This document shows, piece after piece, positions 63,751 through 64,000 of a stretch of DNA of 64,000 nt. The position numbers and the translations under genes were made by a program. The DNA is taken from the NCBI GenBank assembly GCA_963555705.1, contig OY743181.1, positions 22,634,513 through 22,698,512 of the forward strand, written 5' to 3'. Every line of letters starts with the position of its first letter. Within the stretch, counting starts at the first letter, position 1. The notes under the pieces were generated by a model. The model was not told the DNA's origin, made no database searches, and saw only the letters and a list, made by a program, of their open reading frames with translations. This DNA is from Ligustrum vulgare. Its lineage: Eukaryota > Streptophyta > Magnoliopsida > Lamiales > Oleaceae.

Positions 63751-64000
63751 TGTAGAGTAAAATTGCAGCCTAGAAATTGATGGAATCTCAGGTTTCGTCT
63801 CTGCCTGCCTCTTCAACTGAGTTTTTCTATGCCTTCAAGAACCGTTGTCACGTTCTAGTCTCTATGATTGGAGGCTCAGTTTTAGCCTATAAATCATGCA
63901 CTGTTTTTTGTCCAAGAAGGTATATACAATCCAATTTCGCCAGGCACAAGAATCACAACAATCCTATTCAAGAACACTCACATCACTCGTATTTCAAGTC
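63751..64000 (-). repeat. 5' LTR of the Copia element (partial)
   Basis: The first 250 bp align with 58438-58685, with base changes and small indels. The rest is outside the window. Confidence 0.88.

Larger units (their letters stand above)
58438..64000 (-). mobile_element. Copia LTR retrotransposon, minus strand, right LTR cut by the window
   Basis: The left LTR (58438-58951) and the sequence from 63751 to the window end align from TGTAGAGTAA onward. The primer site and polypurine tract place the 5' LTR at the right. gag, protease, integrase, RT and RNase H remnants follow in Copia order. Many stops and frameshifts make it non-autonomous. If the right LTR has the same length, the element ends near 64264. 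The two visible LTRs differ at many positions, so it is not young. Confidence 0.92.

Overview
This is nuclear DNA of a flowering plant, most likely a eudicot. It is AT-rich and contains intron-containing genes with GT/AG junctions, plant-type Copia, Gypsy, CACTA, Helitron, hAT and SINE elements, and an endogenous plant pararetrovirus. The species cannot be told from the sequence. Only one ordinary host gene is visible, a caffeate-type O-methyltransferase (55965-57755, + strand). It stops after its third exon because a Copia element sits where the last exon should follow.

Layout. 1-1000: degraded Copia fragment. 1436-1626: small inverted-repeat element with a 9-bp target duplication. 3439-7861: CACTA transposon (TSD CGG) carrying a fragment of a STRUBBELIG-type receptor kinase gene. 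8000-12430: minus-strand remains of a Rep/helicase Helitron with a SINE (11064-11254) inserted in the Rep part. 13563-14136: hAT-type MITE. 15453-18106 and 18254-20135: two non-autonomous Helitrons lying in the same orientation. 20136-24204: Helitron-like repeats, split by a short LTR element (21653-23844). 24300-25400: low-complexity hAT-like sequence. About 25500-40598: a second-type CACTA element holding four phase-compatible exons of an unidentified gene. It is split by a Gypsy element (27399-38751, TSD CTACT), which itself contains a solo LTR (30583-31516, TSD CCTAG) and a Tat/Athila-type element with a tRNA-Asp primer site (LTR 35906-37674). 42020-54600: a nearly full-length but broken endogenous caulimovirid on the minus strand, split by a third CACTA element (50326-53893, TSD TTA). 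55050-55815: tandem repeats just upstream of the O-methyltransferase. 58438 to the window end: Copia element, minus strand, with its right LTR cut by the window edge.

The most unusual piece is the pararetrovirus. In viral sense the order is: primer site, small ORF, coiled-coil ORF, coat protein with zinc knuckle, movement protein, first DTG protease-like domain, a new ORF with a second DTG protease, reverse transcriptase, RNase H, an inclusion-protein-like ORF, a 35S-type promoter with poly(A) signal, and then several small ORFs, two of which are diverged copies of each other. Coat protein before movement protein is the cavemovirus/solendovirus arrangement as I know it. The copy is clearly defective: the RT catalytic segment is deleted, and stops and frameshifts are frequent.

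No tRNA, rRNA or CRISPR was found. The nesting gives a relative history: CACTA, then Gypsy, then the solo LTR and Tat-type element; the virus before the third CACTA; the Helitron before the SINE; the O-methyltransferase before the Copia.
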